Origin: Arachis hypogaea | Lineage: Eukaryota > Streptophyta > Magnoliopsida > Fabales > Fabaceae | Reading direction: 5' to 3' | Length of the DNA stretch: 64,000 nucleotides | NCBI RefSeq assembly: GCF_003086295.3 | Contig: NC_092048.1 | Span: forward strand, 104,176,112-104,240,111 | In this document: positions 10,014-21,996 of the stretch, one piece after another | Numbering within the stretch: position 1 is the first letter of the stretch | How the letters are laid out: the number at the start of each line of letters is the position of its first letter | Notes under the pieces: model-generated | Database searches by the model: none | What the model saw: only the letters and a program-made list of their open reading frames with translations | Told to the model about the DNA's origin: nothing | Made by a program: the position numbers and the translations under genes

Positions 10014-11192
10014 ATGACTCCCATAATCAACTACCTCAAATTCGACGTACTCCCCAAAAATGAAAAGGAAGTCAGAAGACTCATAAAAGAAGCGTAAAAT
10101 TACACACTGGTCCACAATATCTTATACAAAAGAGGGATCTCAACACCCCTTTTAAAGTGCGTCCTGACCTCCAATACAAAGGAAGTCTTGGTGGCGTACA
10201 TAGCGGCATATGTGGAAACCACTTGAGAGCTCAGTCATTGGCCAAAAAAGTGATCCGAGCTAGCTATTTCTGGCCGACCATATAGAAGGAGGCATCCAAG
10301 TTTGTTAAGGTATGTCCGCCTTGCCAGAAACACGCTAATTTCCATGTGGCACCTCCTAAAGAGCTTATCAGTGTTACCTCACCATGGCGATTCGCAAAAT
10401 GGGGCCTTTATCTTCTTGGACCATTTCCGCAAGCACCAGGCCAAGTCAAATACCTAATAGTAGGGATTGACTACTTCACCAAATGGATTGAGGCGGAGCC
10501 CTTAGCAACTATTATTGCTCAAAGAAGTCGAAAATTCCTGTATAAGAATATTGTCACAAGGATTGGAGTTTCCCACTCCATCACCACAGACAATTGGACT
10601 CAGTTCACTGACTCAACCTTTAGGAACTTGGTGGCCGACCTAAAAGTAAAACATCAGTTCACATCAGTAGAGCACCCCCAGGCCAATAGATAGGCTAAAG
10701 CTACCAATAAATTCATATTGGTCGGGTTAAAACTTCGACTACAAGATGCAAAAGAGGCTTGGATCGACAAGCTCCCTCAAGTCTTATGGTCATATCGGAC
10801 TACTCCACACTCCACAACGGGAGAATCACCCTTCCGACATACTTACAGAATGGAAGCAATGATCCCCATAGAAGTAGCTGAAGAATCACTTAAAGTCATA
10901 TTTTACAATGAAGGAGCTAACACCTAGGTGTAAAAGGAAGAGCTCGACCTCTTCTACGAATTCTGAGAAAGAGCTCGAATTAGAGAGGAAGCTTTGAAGG
11001 AATTGATGGCTCTAAGATACAATTAAAAGGTGATCAAGAGAAACTTCACCACCAATGACCTTGTCCTGATCCAAAATAATATCGGAATACAGAAGTCAGG
11101 AGAAGAAAAGCTAGCTTTGGAAAGGACCTTACAAGATAGTAGAGCTCCTAAGCAAAGGTTCCTACAAGGTGAGTGACCTCCAAGGGCTGGAG
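10014..11192 (+). pseudogene. pol: Element E integrase, Tat/Ogre-like, decayed
   Basis: Decayed plus-strand integrase. At 10020-10140: TPIINYLKFDVLPKNEKEVRRL and NYTLVHNILYKRG, the region before the zinc finger. About 10210-10335: HLRAQSLAKKVIRASYFWPT and CPPCQKHA, in several frames. From 10346: VGIDYFTKWIEAEPLATI with the first catalytic Asp, then TTDNWTQFTD with the second (normally DNGTQF). The catalytic Glu stretch reads HPQANR-stop-AKATNK where the family has QAEAAN, so Glu is replaced by Lys next to a stop. From 10718: LPQVLWSYRTTPHSTTGESPF. The frame is cut at 11192 by element A, and its C-terminus continues at 32885. Confidence 0.8.
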
Positions 11193-13499
11193 TGATGCAC
11201 GGAAAACTTGTCTCTCAACAAATCTCCCTTCGGCAAGTGTACCGAATTTGTCGTCAAGTAAAAACTCACAATAGAGTGAGGTCGAATCCCACAGGGATTG
11301 ATTGATCAAGCAACTTTAATTAGAAGAATATTCTAGTTGAGCGAATCCAGAATTTGGGTTGAGAGTTGCAGAAAATAAAATGGCGGGAATGTAAATAACA
11401 GAAAAGTAAATGCTAGAATTAAAGGACTGGAAGTAAATGACTGCAAATAAATTGCAGAATTGTAAATGGGAATGGGGGATTTGCTCATAAAAGTAAATGG
11501 CAGAAATTAAAGAGAATGGGTAAGATCAGAGATGGGGAGTTCATTGGGCTTAGGAGATGTTGCAATTCTCCGGATCAAGTTCATTTTCATCTCTTCCTCA
11601 ATCAATGCACTCATTGATCTCCTTGGCAATCTTAAGTGATTGAATTACAATTTCTTGCAATTCAATCTCTCAAATCTTGATCAATAGCCAATTCCTTGGT
11701 CAATTGCTCATGAGAAGAGATGAAGTATAGTCACTGATTATACCACATGCATTTCCCAAATCAAGTATTGAGAGGGTTATAGTCACATACCCATCCAAAC
11801 CCAATTTGGTCCAGCATGAGAAAGCATTTCTAGCTTGATCTCTTCATTCCTCTTTCAAGGTTCAAAAGAGATCCAAGTTTGAATAGCTTCTCTTCCAAGA
11901 TAACTACTCAATTGGATGAAGATCGAATGCTTTCAAGTAAAATCAAGAGGAAAGATAGAAGAAGAATAATGAAAATTAGTATTGATCCATCAAATTACAA
12001 CAGAGCTCCCTAACCCAATGAAAGGGGTTTAGTTGTTCATAGCTCTTGAAAATGAAAACAAAGATGGAGAATACATCATAAAACTAGAAATTGCAAAGAA
12101 AGTAAAATACAAAGAGTAGTTCTCTTTTTCCCAGACTCCAGAACTTCTTCTCAATTCAAAGCTACTCCTATATATACTACTCTTCTCAGCTTCTAGTGTG
12201 ATTCTTCAAGTCTTGGGCCTTTGGATCTTGAGTTTGAAGCAGTTCCTTTCTTTATTTGGGCTTGGCTTTACATGCAGAGAGAAAGTGCGAAGTGGGCGGA
12301 GACTTTAGTTTAGGACGTTAGGGGTGTTAATATTTAGTGAAAATATAAGTTCGAGAACGTTAGTGACACTTAACATTGTCACTAACGTTCCAATGCACCC
12401 CTTTGCCTCACGTTAAAACCCACGTTAACTAGGTTAACGTGGCTTTTAATGTTGCCTTGTTAACCTTCGAGAACGTTAGTGACACTCAACATTGTCACTA
12501 ACGTTCCAGTGTGCCCCTTCTTGCTTTACGTTAAAGCCCACGTTAACTAGGTTAACGTGGCTTCTAACGTGACCCTTGCCATCCTTTGAGAACGTTAGTG
12601 ACATTCAACATTGTCACTAACGTTCCAATGTGCCCCTAGGTCTCACGTTAGAGTCCACGTTAACTAGGTTAACGTGGCTTCTAACGTGGCCATCTTTAGC
12701 CATCCCAACGTTAGTGACAATGTTGAGTGTCACTAACGTTGGCTCATCCTTCATTCCTCATCGTTAGCTTCCACGTTAACCAAGTTAACGTGGAAGTTAA
12801 CGTGACTCTTGGGGGTTGTGTGGTTGCTTCAACGTTAGTGACAATGTTGAGTGTCACTAACGTTGTCGACAACTCTTCATCCCTTACGTTAGTTCCCACG
12901 TTAACCAAGTTAACGTGGGAGTTAACGTGGTACTTTGCACTATAGGCCAACGTTAGTGACAATGTTGAGTGTCACTAACGTTGGCTTCTCTTCCCCCCTT
13001 AACGTTAGAGGACACGTTAACTAGGTTAACGTGGCTTCTAACGTGGCCACTTATGAGTAATTGCCAACGTTAGTGACAATGTTAAGTGTCACTAACGTTG
13101 GCTCAACTTCTCTTCTCCACGTTAGAGTTCACATTAACTTAGTTAATGTGACTCTCTAACGTGGGCATTGATGGCTTTTTTTTGAGAGTGTTATTGGCAA
13201 TCACTTTTCTCATTAACCTTGCAAGTTACCTCCCCTTTTCTTGCTTCCTTTTGGTCCTGAAATCAAGCAATAAAGTGCATCAAAGCTCTAGTCCAAGTCA
13301 TGAGTAATGCAACTTAATATTTGTTACTAAACTTATGCAAAATCCTCATGAAATTATGTAAAATGCACAATGTATGCTTGAATCAAGGCATAAGTGAATA
13401 TCTACCCAAAACTAGCTCATTTCCTAAAGAAATGCATGAAACTAACCTAAAAACAGTAAAGAAAAGGTCAGTGAAACTGGCCAAGATGCCCTGGCATCA
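11193..13499 (-). repeat. Element A 3' LTR, 2307 bp
   Basis: From tgatgcacgg to tggcatca. Minus-strand TATA box (tatatatagg) at about 12168-12180. Upstream of it, at 12356-13160, lies an array of about seven 116-124-bp units, each with a long inverted repeat around gttagtgac/gtcactaac and a short one of the cacgttaa/ttaacgtg type. A hairpin CTCAC/GTGAG lies at 11265-11280 in the downstream part. Confidence 0.93.
12356..13160 (-). repeat. Array of about seven ~119-bp units with paired palindromes in the U3 of element A
   Basis: aacgttagtgac starts at 12356, 12472, 12591, 12707, 12831, 12949 and 13065. Each time it is followed within 40 bp by its inverse gtcactaacgtt, then by a second inverted repeat such as cacgttaactaggttaacgtg. 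The same array is at about 31736-32550 in the 5' LTR. Confidence 0.85.
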
Positions 13500-13517
13500 C
13501 AACACCAAACTTAAAGC
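13500..13517 (-). promoter_or_regulatory. Element A plus-strand priming tract
   Basis: Next to the 3' LTR the minus strand reads ctttaagtttggtgttg, then the LTR start tgatgcc. The same tract precedes the 3' LTRs of B, C and G. It is G/T-rich rather than purely purine. Confidence 0.65.
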
Positions 13518-15100
13518 TTGCTTGTCCCTAAGCAAGTACTGGAACAAGAGAATGATGAATGGAATATCCAGAGGAATGAGTCATTCTTGTGGAAGTTATG
13601 TTACTGATTTTATGGTGGTTTCATGCATAGCAATTTAGGTTCATTCCATTACTGGCTTTCAGACCTTTATCATGTCCTAAAACACCCTCTTTGTTTATAT
13701 CCCATGAGACTTTTATTCATTGATCCTTTTATTGTTATTTCAAGGGTTGTTTGTGTTATTTAGGCTAAGTGCTCTATAAGGGGGCAACTCTTTAAGATAA
13801 GCTTTCAGCCCAACACTCCCGAACCAGTTGGTTCAAGGTGCTAGGTGTTGAGACACCCCTAAGGACTTACTCCCTCAAGCCTATCCCCCATACATACACA
13901 CTACAGGCATTTAGTTTATTTATTTTCTTTTCTTGAGACCTTGGTGTCCAGCACCTCTTTGGGTTACTAAGTGTTCTGTAGTGAAGGTTACTCTTGATAG
14001 TGGACTTTCAGTTGATAATCCCGAGTTAGTTAACCCAAGTTACCAAGTGATAAGGCACCCCTAAGAGCTTATTCATCCAAGTAGATCCCTCACACAGGAG
14101 CACCACAGACACTTGCCTCAAGATTAAAACCATTGATGCCTAGCCTTATTGCTTACTCTTTTTCTTTTGTTTTTCACTTCCATTGTTCTTTCCCTTTTCT
14201 CTTCTTAGGATCTTGTTATTAACTTAGTCTCATGAGTGTATCCAAAGCACAGTATTCAGGCCAGATAATTGTCATCCCAGCCTTGTGGTTGAACCAACTT
14301 AGCTAACTTATGACTACCCCAAAGATTCATGAATGCACTTCCACAATATGAACTCTACTCTGGTCTTTTGAAAACAATCATTCTCTTTTTATTTGATTTA
14401 AAGGGACAAGCATACAAGTAAGTTAAGTGATGGTGCAGTAACATAAAGACTAATGCACATAGACCTATTCAGAACTTAAAAGACAGAATTTAAAAAGGGT
14501 TCAACTATGAGTAACTACAAATCAAAAGTGCATTCGGACTTCCAACTTTCAACAATTCCGAGTACAATGGAATTAGGTAACAATACAACCTTCGGGTGAT
14601 GATCTCTGGTCCCCCTCTCTCTTTGTCATCATCCTAGTTTTTGCTGCCTCGCTTCTTTGGGTGAAGGTGCACCATTTCCTTATAAGATTCCTGCAAGGTT
14701 ACTGGAAGTTGCTTGTTCCCAAAGCACTTGAGACATAGTTAGCTTACATGTATGCTTGTGCCTCTCGAACTCAATTTGGTGTGTGAACACCAAACTTAGT
14801 TCTTTGCCCAGTACAAAATATTGCATATATGCAGAGACCCTCATATCTTGTTATCAGCAAAGCAATGATCACCTATGGTCTAACTACATCTAAGTGGTTT
14901 CTCTTGATTGGATGGAGCTAGCGATGTTCTTTTGGAGTGGAGTGTAATTCTTACCAATGTCCTTTAGTGGAACACCAAACTTAGAACTACACTATCACTC
15001 TTGGATTGTTCTGGTGTGGAACACCAGACTTAGCTCCTTACAATACAGGGGAAACAACTTTGTGATTTTTAATGAAATAAAGATGAAAGTGAAACTACCT
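13518..15100 (-). other. Element A 3' untranslated region
   Basis: No gene supported. It holds two imperfect copies of a roughly 200-bp unit (about 13755-13920 and 13955-14115), each with cacccctaag and a nearby cac(t)acagg/cacagacac end. It also has three copies of aacaccaaacttag-like sequence (14786, 14971, 15020) that resemble the priming tract. Confidence 0.55.
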
Positions 15101-15103
15101 GAG

Positions 15104-15153
15104 GTTGGGTTGCCTCCCAACAGAGCGCTCTTTTATCGTCGCTAGCTCGACGA
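15104..15153 (-). ncRNA. Two-hairpin module after element A integrase
   Basis: Minus strand: hairpin 1 has stem TCGTCG/CGACGA (15153-15148 with 15141-15136), loop agctag; hairpin 2 has stem GTTGGG/CCCAAC (15121-15116 with 15109-15104), loop aggcaa. Spacer 14-16 nt depending on stem length. It starts about 25 nt after the stop codon at 15179. Confidence 0.7.
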
Positions 15154-15178
15154 GTCCTTAATTACTTGAGATGGTACT

Positions 15179-16558
15179 TTACTCTGGGGTTTTCCCCATG
15201 TTGCCCAGATAATGCTTGAGTCTTTGTCCATTCACTGTAAAAGTCCTCTCTGAACCTTCATCCGTGATTTCGATGTGGCCATATGGTGATACTTTTGTAA
15301 CCATGAAAGGTCCGGACCACCTTGACTTGAGTTTTCCTGGGAACAGCCTTAATTTAGAATTGTAAAGGAGTACTCGCTGCCCTTTTTCGAAACTCCTGGG
15401 TGCCAGATGCATGTCATGTTTTCTCTTTGCCTTCTCTTTATACATCTTAGTGTTTTCATAGGCTTGTGACCTGAATTCCTCCATCTCTTGTAGCTGCAAG
15501 ATCCTTTTTGCACCAGCAGCAATGCTGTCAAAATTTAGTATCTTGATAGCCCAAAGAGCTTTGTGTTCCAGCTCTAGTGGTAAATGACAAGCCTTCCCAT
15601 AGACTAGTTGATATGGAGACATTCCAAGTGGAGTTTTGAATGCTGTTCTGTATGCCCAAAGAGCATCATCCAACTTCTTCAACCAATCCTTTCTAGATGC
15701 GTCCATAGTCTTTTCCAGGATCCTCTTCAGCTCTCTGTTGGATATCTCAGTTTGCCCACTTGTTTGAGGATGGTAAGGTGTGGCTACTTTATGTTTTACC
15801 CCATATCGTAAGAAGAGAGCTTCTAGTGGTTTGTTACAAAAGTGGCTCCCTCCATCATTGATAAGGGCTCTTGGGACTCCAAACCGGCTAAAGATATTCT
15901 TCCTGAGGAAGTTCATGACTACCTTGTTATCATTAGTTGGGGTTGCAATAGCCTCTACCCACTTGGAAACATAATCCACTGCTACCAGGATGTACTTGTT
16001 TGCATATGAGGTTGGGAATGGTCCCATGAAATCAACTCCCCACACATCAAACAGTTTCAGTTCCAAGATGAAATTTTGTGGCATGGCATTTCTTTTGGGC
16101 AGGTTTCCAGATCTTTGGCATTCATTGCAGCTTTTTACTAGTTCCTTGGCATCCTTGAAAAGGGTGGGCCAAAAGAATCTGCTTTGTAACACCTTTACAG
16201 TAGTTCTGTCCCCTCCAAAGTGCCCGCCATAGCATGAACCGTGGTAGTTCCACAGGACTTCTCTCCCTTCCTCTTCCGAAACACATCTTCTAAGAATTCC
16301 ATCTGAACATTTCTTGAAGAGATATGGCTCGTCCCAGACAAAGTATTTTGCATCATTCATGAGCTTCCTCTTTTGATGTTTATTGATCCCTGGGGGTAAT
16401 GCCCCAGTTGCCTTGAAATTTGCAATATCTGCGAACCATGGTGCTTTGTGAACTGTCATCAACTGCTCATCAGGGAAGAGCTTGTTCACATTTGTATCAT
16501 TTTCTCCACCTTGATCGGGAGGGATTCTGGATAGGTGATCTGCCACCTTGTTCTCCAC
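15179..16558 (-). CDS. pol (integrase): Element A integrase, full domain set, same frame as the upstream polymerase but cut off by a stop
   Basis: 459 codons, open to the normal end. Zinc-binding part: H106, H113, then C144 and C147 (CNECQRSGN). Catalytic core: D176 in GVDFMGP, D235 in INDGGSHF, E271 in [10 protein letters not shown], so all three acidic residues are kept. The C-terminal module [14 protein letters not shown] (404-418) is the GPY/F-type region seen in gypsy integrases. In the family this enzyme inserts the cDNA into the genome. Here it is the downstream part of pol: it is in frame with the reverse transcriptase at 16634-18289, from which it is separated by a TAA (16631-16633) and a TGA (16559-16561). 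The first Met shown is not a natural start. Confidence 0.9.
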   Translation of the reverse strand: MENKVADHLSRIPPDQGGENDTNVNKLFPDEQLMTVHKAPWFADIANFKATGALPPGINKHQKRKLMNDAKYFVWDEPYLFKKCSDGILRRCVSEEEGREVLWNYHGSCYGGHFGGDRTTVKVLQSRFFWPTLFKDAKELVKSCNECQRSGNLPKRNAMPQNFILELKLFDVWGVDFMGPFPTSYANKYILVAVDYVSKWVEAIATPTNDNKVVMNFLRKNIFSRFGVPRALINDGGSHFCNKPLEALFLRYGVKHKVATPYHPQTSGQTEISNRELKRILEKTMDASRKDWLKKLDDALWAYRTAFKTPLGMSPYQLVYGKACHLPLELEHKALWAIKILNFDSIAAGAKRILQLQEMEEFRSQAYENTKMYKEKAKRKHDMHLAPRSFEKGQRVLLYNSKLRLFPGKLKSRWSGPFMVTKVSPYGHIEITDEGSERTFTVNGQRLKHYLGNMGKTPE

Positions 16559-16633
16559 TCATTTCTTATCTCTGATTTCAATATCAAATTCCTGCAACAG
16601 TAAGATCCACCTTATTAGTCTTGGCTTTGATTC

Positions 16634-18289
16634 TTACTTGGCAAACAAATATTTAAGTGCTGTGTGATCTGTAAAAACAATCACTTTAGCACCAATGAGG
16701 TATGATCTAAATTTGTCAAATGTAAAAACTATTGCTAGCAACTCCTTTTCAGTAGTGGTATAATTTCTTTGAGTTTTATTAAGGACTTTGCTAGCATAGT
16801 ATATCACACGAACTAGGTTATCTTTCCTTTGTCCTAACACTGCCCCAACTGCAAAATCAGATGCATCGCACATCAATTCAAATGGTAGGTTCCAATCAGG
16901 TGGGGAAATGATAGGAGCAGAAGATAACCTCATTTTCAAATGTGCAAATGCTAGCATGCATGTTTCATCAAAGATGAATGGTGTATCAGATACAAGGAGA
17001 TTGCTTAAGGGCTTGGCTATCTTTGAAAAATCTTTAATGAACCTTCTGTAAAAACCAGCATGCCCTAAAAAACTTCTAATTGCCTTGACATCACTGGGTG
17101 GGGGTAGTTTTTCAATAAGTTCTACTTTAGCTCTATCAACCTCAATACCTTGGTGAGAGACCTTGTGACCAAGGACTATTCCTCCTGTCACCATGAAGTG
17201 GCATTTTTCCCAGTTCAAGACCAAATTGGTCTCTTGGCATCTTTTCAATACCAAGGCGAGGTGATGTAGGCAACTAGGAAAAGAATCTCCGAATACCGAG
17301 AAATCATCCATAAAAACTTCAATGAATTTTTCTATCATATCTGAAAAGATAGAAAGCATGCAGCGTTGGAAAGTTGCAGGGGCATTACATAATCCAAATG
17401 GCATGCGCCTATAGGCAAACACTCCATATGGACAGGTAAATGAGGTTTTCTCTTGGTCTCTTGGATCAACCACTATTTGGTTATATCCTGAATAACCGTC
17501 GAGAAAACAATAATATGCGTGCCCTGCAAGTCTTTCCAACATCTGATCCATGAATGGAAGGGGAAAATGGTCCTTTCGTGTAGCCTCATTGAGTTTCCTG
17601 TAGTCTATGCACATCCGCCATCCTGTGACGGTCCTTGTAGGTATGAGCTCGTTCTTCTCATTGGTAACCATAGTGATCCCTCCCTTCTTTGGCACAACAT
17701 GTATGGGGCTAACCCAAGGGCTGTCCGAAATTGGGTATATGACCCCTCCTTGCCAAAGCTTCATAACCTCTTTCTGTACCACTTCCTTCATGATTGGGTT
17801 CAGCCTTCTTTGGGATTGAATGGATGGCTTGGCATCATTTTCCAACAGTATTTTATGCATGCATATGGCTGAATTGATTCCCTTTAAGTCAGCAAGGGTC
17901 CATCCAATGGCATCCTTATGCTCCCGCAGCACCTTGAGTAGCTCGTCCTCTTGATCTTGACTGAGGGATGAATTTATGATCACTGGGTAGTTTTCATTTT
18001 CTCCTAGATATGCATATTTGAGAGTGGGTGGCAATGTTTTGAGTTCAGGTTTGGGTGCTTCTGATTTTTCGTTCCCTTCCTTTGGTGCATCTGATATATG
18101 TATTTCTGCTGTAGCTACCTCTTCACTTGATTCAGATTCTTCCTCCACCAATCTCTCGTTCTCTTCAGGTTCATCTTCTTCAAAATTCTCCTGCACTTCA
18201 TCCTCAAGTGCATTTAACCTCATGCATTCTCCCAATTGTTCCGGTGGATAACTCATGGCCTTGAACACATTGAATGTCATCTTTTTCAT
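16634..18289 (-). pseudogene. pol (RT-RNase H): Element A reverse transcriptase and RNase H
   Basis: 551 codons. Reverse transcriptase motifs: RMCIDYRKLNEATRKDHFPLPF (about 225-246), LDGYSGYNQI (263-272), MPFGLCNAPATFQRCM (296-311), the catalytic FMDD (326-329) and FLGHAGFYRRFIKDFS (407-422). RNase H: MCDASDFAVGAVL (D475), YTTTEKELLAIVF (E515) and [10 protein letters not shown] (D541). Catalytic residues are intact. The frame differs from the protease by one base, with a shift around 18290 in an A-run, and it ends at a TAA just before the integrase. Both lesions are probably secondary. Athila-type by the wording of the motifs. Confidence 0.9.
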
Positions 18290-18776
18290 TGTGTAATCTC
18301 AGGGTGAGGTCACCCTTCTGAACATCAATGACAGCTCCAGCAGTGGCCAAGAATGGCCTTCCCAAGATGATGGAGGTCTTGGCGTCTTCCTGCATGTCCA
18401 GCACCACAAAATCTGCTGGGAATATGAAATCTCCTACTTTTACTAGCAAATCCTCTATTATCCCGCGAGGGAATTTGAACGACCGGTCTGCCAGTTGTAG
18501 AGCCATTTTTGTTGGTTTAGCCTCCTCAATTTTCATCTTTCTCATCATAGCTACTGACATCAAATTGATGCTGGCCCCTAAGTCACAAAGAGCCTTTTCT
18601 ACTGTGATTTCTCCTATAATGCAAGGGATCTGAAAACTCCCAGGATCCTTCAGTTTCTGAGGTAGTTTATGCTGAATGATAGCACTGCACTCTTCAGTTA
18701 GTATCACAGTCTCATTGTTCTTCCAGCTTCTCTTCTTAGTCATTAGCTCCTTTAAAAACTTGGCATAAAGTGGCAT
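18204..18776 (-). pseudogene. pro: Element A aspartic protease region
   Basis: 190 codons with the retroviral-type aspartic protease signature CDLGASINLM (DLGA instead of the more common DTGA/DSGA), then KMALQLADRSFKFPRGIIEDLLVKVG and IILGRPFLAT, the second conserved block. This enzyme would cleave the Gag-Pol polyprotein. The frame is one base off from gag (shift near 18850) and again one base off from the reverse transcriptase. The overlap with the latter is an artefact of the second frameshift: LRLHNEK continues as MTFNVFKAM in the other frame. Confidence 0.85.
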
Positions 18777-18852
18777 TTATTCTATGGCTTCAGCAAATGG
18801 TATGTTGATTTGTAGCTTCTTGAAGATTTCCAAAAATCTCAAGAACTGGTTG

Positions 18853-20300
18853 TCATCTTCCTTTTTCTTCAATAGGGGGGTATGGAGCTCTTGAGACGTT
18901 CAGTTGGGGTATCTTTTTTTTTTTCTGCAGACTTGGCGTGGGGGGTTGCATTCCATCTTGCTCTTCTTCCTTTTCATTTGAGCCTTCTTCTTGTGGTTTT
19001 TGGGGATGTTCCTTCAGTTCCTTCCCACTCCTAAGTGTGATAGCTTGACACTCCTCCCTTTTGCTTGAATGGGCATCATAGCAAAAATTGTGGTTAGGAA
19101 GCTGCTCAAACAGATAGCTGATTTGTGTCTCCAGTTTTGTGATGGCAGCATTTTGATTCTGCATGTTTGACTGCACTTCCTCCCTGAATGCTTTACTGTC
19201 TTGAATGTCTCTGCATATTCCTTCAATGAAGGTTTCGATCTTAGAGAGCTTGTCATCAATTGATGGGTGATTCGGAGAAGATGTGCTATTTTGATTTTGA
19301 TAATCTTATGAAGAAGTGTTGTTGTGGGGGTGTTGAGACGTCCTCTGTGTGACTTGCTTTTGATCTTGCTCACTTCCCCACCCAAAGTTTGGGTGGTTTC
19401 TCCATCCAGGGTTGTAAGTCTTGGAGTATGGATCATAGTTTTTCCTTGGTGAATTCCCAATGTAGTTGGCTTACTCCTGACTCCCCTCTGCTTCTTCATT
19501 CACTCCTTCTTGGATTGTTGATGAAGATGAGATTGCTGCTACTTGGTTCCTCTCCATCTTCTTGGTGAGGTCAGCCAGCTGCTGGGTAATGAGCTTGTTT
19601 TGGGCCAACAGAGTATCTACATTGTTTAGCTCCATCACTCCTCTTGTGTTTCCTCTTTCGGAAGCATAGAAGTAGTCATTTTCTGCTACTGTTTCAATAA
19701 CATCTATGGCTTCCTCAATGGTCTTCTTCTTGTTCAAGGATCCTCCAGATGAATGGTCTACGGCCTTCTTTGACTCATAAGAGAGCCCTTCATAGAAAAT
19801 GTGCAGCTGGACCCATTCGTTGAACATGTCAGATGGACACCTCCTTGTTAAGTCCTTGAACCTCTCCCATGCTTCATACAGAGTCTCACCATCTTGTTGC
19901 CTGGAAGTTTGAACCTCAGCTCTCAGCCTATTGATTCGTTGAGGAGGGTAGAATCTTGCTAAGAATTTGTTCACCACATCCTCCCAAGTTGTCAAGCTCT
20001 CCCTTGGGAAGGATTCCAGCCACTTGGCTGCCTTGTCCCTGAGTGAGAAGGGAAATAAGAGCAGTCTATAGGCGTCAAGATGAACACCATTAGATTTCAC
20101 TGTGTCACATATTCTCAGGAAGGTGGTCAAATGTTGATTGGGGTCTTCTTGAACACCTCCTCCAAACGAACAGTTGTTCTGAACAAGGGTGATGAGCTGT
20201 GGTTTAAGTTCAAAGTTGTTGGCATGGATTGTTGGATTTTGGATGTTACTTCCACAATTGCCTGGGTTTGGATTGATGTAAGAGCCCAAAACTCTTCTAT
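18853..20300 (-). pseudogene. gag: Element A gag, main part
   Basis: Continues the N-terminal piece at 30057-30280 after removal of element B. It contains the Gag core shared by Athila elements: ANNFELKPQLITLVQNN, FLRICDTVKSNGV, LLLFPFSLRDKAAKWLESFP, VNKFLARFYPPQRINRLRAEV, ETLYEAWERFKDLTRRCPSDM and FYEGLSYESKKAVDHSSGGSL. This is the domain known as retrotransposon gag. A TAG-type stop occurs after EEAEGSQE at 19471 and another near 19308. The same frame then resumes (18853-19176) with CQAITLRSGKEL, the usual Gag C-terminal block. I see no CCHC zinc knuckle. A frameshift follows before the protease. Confidence 0.85.
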
Positions 20301-20305
20301 CCTCC

Positions 20306-21978
20306 TGGTGGACGAAATTGTGATCACATTAATGTAGTACTCTTTGTTATTGTATGGAATCATTATTATGGCTCTTTACTATGTGTGGACACAACTCCGT
20401 TCAACTAACCAGCAAGTGTACTGGGTCGTCCAAGTAATAAACCTTACGTGAGTAAGTGTCGATCCCACAGAGATTGTTGGCTTCAAGCAAGCTATGGTCA
20501 CCTTGCAAATCTCAGTCAGGCGGATTTAAACATGATACTTTATTAGATTAAAATAAACAATAAAAGGGATAGAGATACTTATGTAGATTCATTGGCAGGG
20601 ATTTCAGATAAGCGAATGGAGATGCTTTTCGTTCCTCTGAACCTCTGCTTTCCTGCTATCTTCATCCAATCAGTCTTACTCCTTTCCATGGCTGGCTGTA
20701 TGCAAGGGCATCACCGTTGTCAGTGGCTACATCCCCTCCTCTCAGTGAATCTTATGCTCACGCACCCTGTCACGGCACGGCTATTCATCTGTCGGTTCCC
20801 GATCATGCTGGAATAGGATTCACCCTCCTTTTGCGTCTGTCACTAACGCCCAGCACTCACGAGTTTGAAGCTCGTCACAGTCATTCAATCATTGAATCCT
20901 ACTCAGAATACCACAGACAAGGTTTAGACCTTCCGGATTCTCTTGAATGCCGCCATCATTCTAGCTTACGACACGAAGATTCTGGTTAGGAGATATAAGA
21001 GATACTCATTCTAGCTTAATTCATGTAGAACAGAAGTGTTTGTCAGACACGCGTTCATAAGGGAGAAGGATGATTAGCGTCACACATAATCATCACCTTC
21101 ATTACGTTCTTGGGTGCGAATGGATATCTTAGAAGCGAAATAAGAAGAATTGAATAGAAAACAGTAGTACTTTGCATTAATCTTTGAGGAACAGCAGAGC
21201 TCCACACCTTAATCTATGGAGTGTAGAAACTCTACCGTATGAAAATACATAAGTGAAGGTCCAGGCATGGCCGAGATGGCCAGCCCCCTAAAACGTGATC
21301 AATAGTCTCCTAAGATGAATAATGGAATAAAACTGAGACCAAAGATACCTAATACAATAGTAAGAGGTCCTATTTATAATAAACTAGTCACTAGGGTTTA
21401 CATGAGTAAGTAATTGATGCATAAATCCACTTCCTGGGCCCACTTGGTGTGTGTTTGGGCTGAGCCTGAGTGTTGCACGTGCAGAGGCCATTTGTGGAGT
21501 TGAACGCCAGTTTCTGTGCCAGTTTGGGCGTTCAACTCTGGTTTTGGATCCTTTTCTGGCGCTGGACGCCAGATTTGGGTAGAAAGCTGGCGTTGAACGC
21601 CAGTTTACGTCGTCAATTCTTGGCCAAAGTATGGACTATTATATATTGCTGGAAAGCCCTGGATGTCTGCTTTCCAACGCAATTGGAAGCGCGCCATTTC
21701 AAGTTCTGTAGCTCCAGAAAATCCACATTGAGTGCAGGGAGGTCAGAATCCAACAGCATCAGCAGTCCTTTTTCAACCTCTGAATCTAATTTCTGCTCAA
21801 GTCCCTCAATTTCAGCCATAAAATACCTGAAATCACAGAAAAACACACAAACTCATAGTAAATTCCAGAAATGTGAATTTAACACAAAATCTATTAAAAA
21901 CATCCCTAAAAGTAACTAGATCCTACTAAAAACATACTAAAAACAATGTCAAAAAGCGTATAAATTATCCGCTCATCA
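20306..21978 (-). repeat. Element B 3' LTR, 1673 bp
   Basis: From tggtggacga to ccgctcatca. TATA box tataaata on the minus strand at 21371-21378, with the ggcgttcaacgcc palindromes upstream of it at about 21475-21610. Hairpin CCTTAC/GTAAG(T) at 20443-20458, where one outer pair is lost compared with the other LTR. Short open frames inside it have no support as genes. Confidence 0.95.
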
Positions 21979-21996
21979 CAACACCAAACTTAAATT
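21979..21996 (-). promoter_or_regulatory. Element B plus-strand priming tract
   Basis: Minus strand atttaagtttggtgttg directly before the LTR start tgatgagcgg, as in A, C and G. Confidence 0.65.

Noticed and set aside
12727..12962. Paired 72-codon frames on both strands in the A LTR (also 32107-32342)
   Set aside because: Mirror-image translations of the inverted repeats, not genes.
12356..13160. Regularly spaced repeats resembling a CRISPR array
   Set aside because: Plant LTR context, spacers are themselves repeated, units are long and palindromic in two motifs, no cas genes; the array is copied in both LTRs.
19014..19499. 161-codon frame beside A gag
   Set aside because: Shadow of gag in another frame; the true frame resumes at 18853-19176.
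20592..21919. Short plus-strand frames inside the B LTR, repeated at 28665-29992
   Set aside because: They lie wholly in LTRs, antisense to the element, and are duplicated only because the LTRs are.
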